Shown piece after piece: positions 63,642-64,000 of a DNA stretch of 64,000 nucleotides. This stretch comes from Microlunatus elymi (GTDB lineage: Bacteria; Actinomycetota; Actinomycetes; Propionibacteriales; Propionibacteriaceae): assembly GCF_007362775.1 (NCBI RefSeq), contig NZ_CP041692.1, positions 3,162,001-3,226,000 on the forward strand, in the 5' to 3' direction. A program made the translations under genes and the position numbers. The notes under the pieces were generated by a model that was not told the DNA's origin, did not search any database, and saw nothing but the letters and a program-made list of their open reading frames with translations. The stretch's first letter is position 1; every line of letters starts with the position of its first letter.

Positions 63642-64000
63642 ATGGCCAAGAAGAACAAGCCCGACGCCGCCGGCACGCCGGCCACCGTGGCGCTCACCCG
63701 GAGCAAGATCACCTACAGCCTGCACCCGTACCGGCATCAGCCGGACACGACCTCGTACGGAGAGGAGGCGGCCGAGCAGCTCGGCATCGACCCGGGCCGC
63801 ATCTTCAAAACCCTGGTCGCCGAGGTCGGCGATCGGCTGGTGGTGGCCGTGGTGCCGGTGGCCGGCCGGCTGGACCTGAAGGCGCTGGCCCAGGCGCTCG
63901 GCGGCAAGAACGCGGCGATGGCCGATGCCGACCGGGCGGCGCGCAGCAGCGGGTACGTGCTCGGCGGGATCTCGCCGATCGGTCAGCGCACCCGGCTGGC
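63642..64000 (+). CDS. ybaK: YbaK/EbsC-type Cys-tRNA(Pro) deacylase, N-terminal part (runs past the window)
   Basis: The first 119 residues of a YbaK-family editing enzyme that hydrolyses mischarged Cys-tRNA(Pro). Seen here: TSYGEEAAEQLGIDPGRIFKTL, with the lysine needed for catalysis, VVAVVPVAGRLDLKALA and GYVLGGISPIGQ. The frame is open at the right edge. An in-frame ATG four codons earlier (63630) is an alternative start. Confidence 0.88.
   Translation, partial: MAKKNKPDAAGTPATVALTRSKITYSLHPYRHQPDTTSYGEEAAEQLGIDPGRIFKTLVAEVGDRLVVAVVPVAGRLDLKALAQALGGKNAAMADADRAARSSGYVLGGISPIGQRTRL

Noticed and set aside
1-64000. Frequent AAGATCA/TGATCTT oligomer as an orientation-biased chromosome signal
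   Set aside because: Seen many times in both orientations and mostly explained by Ile/Leu/Lys/Asp codon runs; no strand bias that I could establish by eye.

Overview
The window is very GC-rich, densely coded actinobacterial chromosome. It carries a Pup-proteasome set (pup, prcB, prcA, dop), a PriA-type hisA, a Tat-exported sugar-binding lipoprotein and many GTG starts with 4-bp start/stop overlaps. The core gene content and order fit the Propionibacteriales (a Microlunatus-like Propionibacteriaceae member); that placement is inference, because there is no 16S rRNA gene here. No transposase, phage gene or CRISPR array was found.

Layout. 1-3.4 kb: end of an MFS transporter, a short MalT/LuxR-type regulator and a DUF2254 membrane protein. 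3.6-12.4 kb: glucose-6-phosphate dehydrogenase, then on the minus strand a redox block of cytochrome bd (cydAB), a GH15 trehalase/glucoamylase-like enzyme, an NDH-2-like flavoprotein and a GMC oxidoreductase. 12.4-16.4 kb: a serpin, a YciI-like protein divergent from its likely TetR regulator (with a perfect operator-like palindrome between them), and tatC. 16.4-17.1 kb: a gene-poor repeat stretch and tRNA-Pro(GGG). 17.1-20.0 kb: der, plsC-like and cmk, overlapping. 20.1-28.6 kb: an SDR, then tyrA-prcA-prcB-pup and dop, the last two separated by a sulfotransferase-like gene and a MarP-type serine protease on the opposite strand. 28.7-31.4 kb: a lipoprotein, gadB and a DUF3054 protein. 31.6-36.4 kb: an arabinofuranosidase plus a sugar ABC importer without ATPase. 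36.5-38.6 kb: a YebC-family regulator and a frameshifted DUF559-like gene.

38.8-45.6 kb: a GNAT protein, then an operon read from hisA into a fatty-acyl-CoA-reductase/HAD fusion, a degenerate LarA-like protein and a PlsC-like acyltransferase; this looks like an uncharacterised lipid pathway. 45.7-48.5 kb: a membrane protein and TetR, a frameshifted FAD oxidase and a DHFR-like reductase. 48.8-52.6 kb: two small orphan genes of lower GC, a sialyltransferase-like protein, a NeuB-type synthase without its SAF domain and a HAD-DUF952 fusion. 52.6-58.1 kb: a CitAB-type two-component system divergent from an NMT1-type ABC importer. 58.1-64 kb: a DinB-like protein, hisDCBH (13 kb from hisA), an alpha/beta hydrolase and the start of a YbaK-type deacylase.

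How the parts fit. Core genes (der-plsC-cmk, proteasome, his, tyrA) run on the minus strand and are interrupted by accessory modules, so several conserved clusters are split. The most interesting unexplained units are the hisA-coupled FAR/HAD-LarA-PlsC operon, the NeuB/sialyltransferase-like region with its small gene pair, the Cys4-bearing GMC/NDH-2/GH15/cydAB block and the repeats beside tRNA-Pro. Three apparent single-base deletions break two genes and may be real decay or sequence error.
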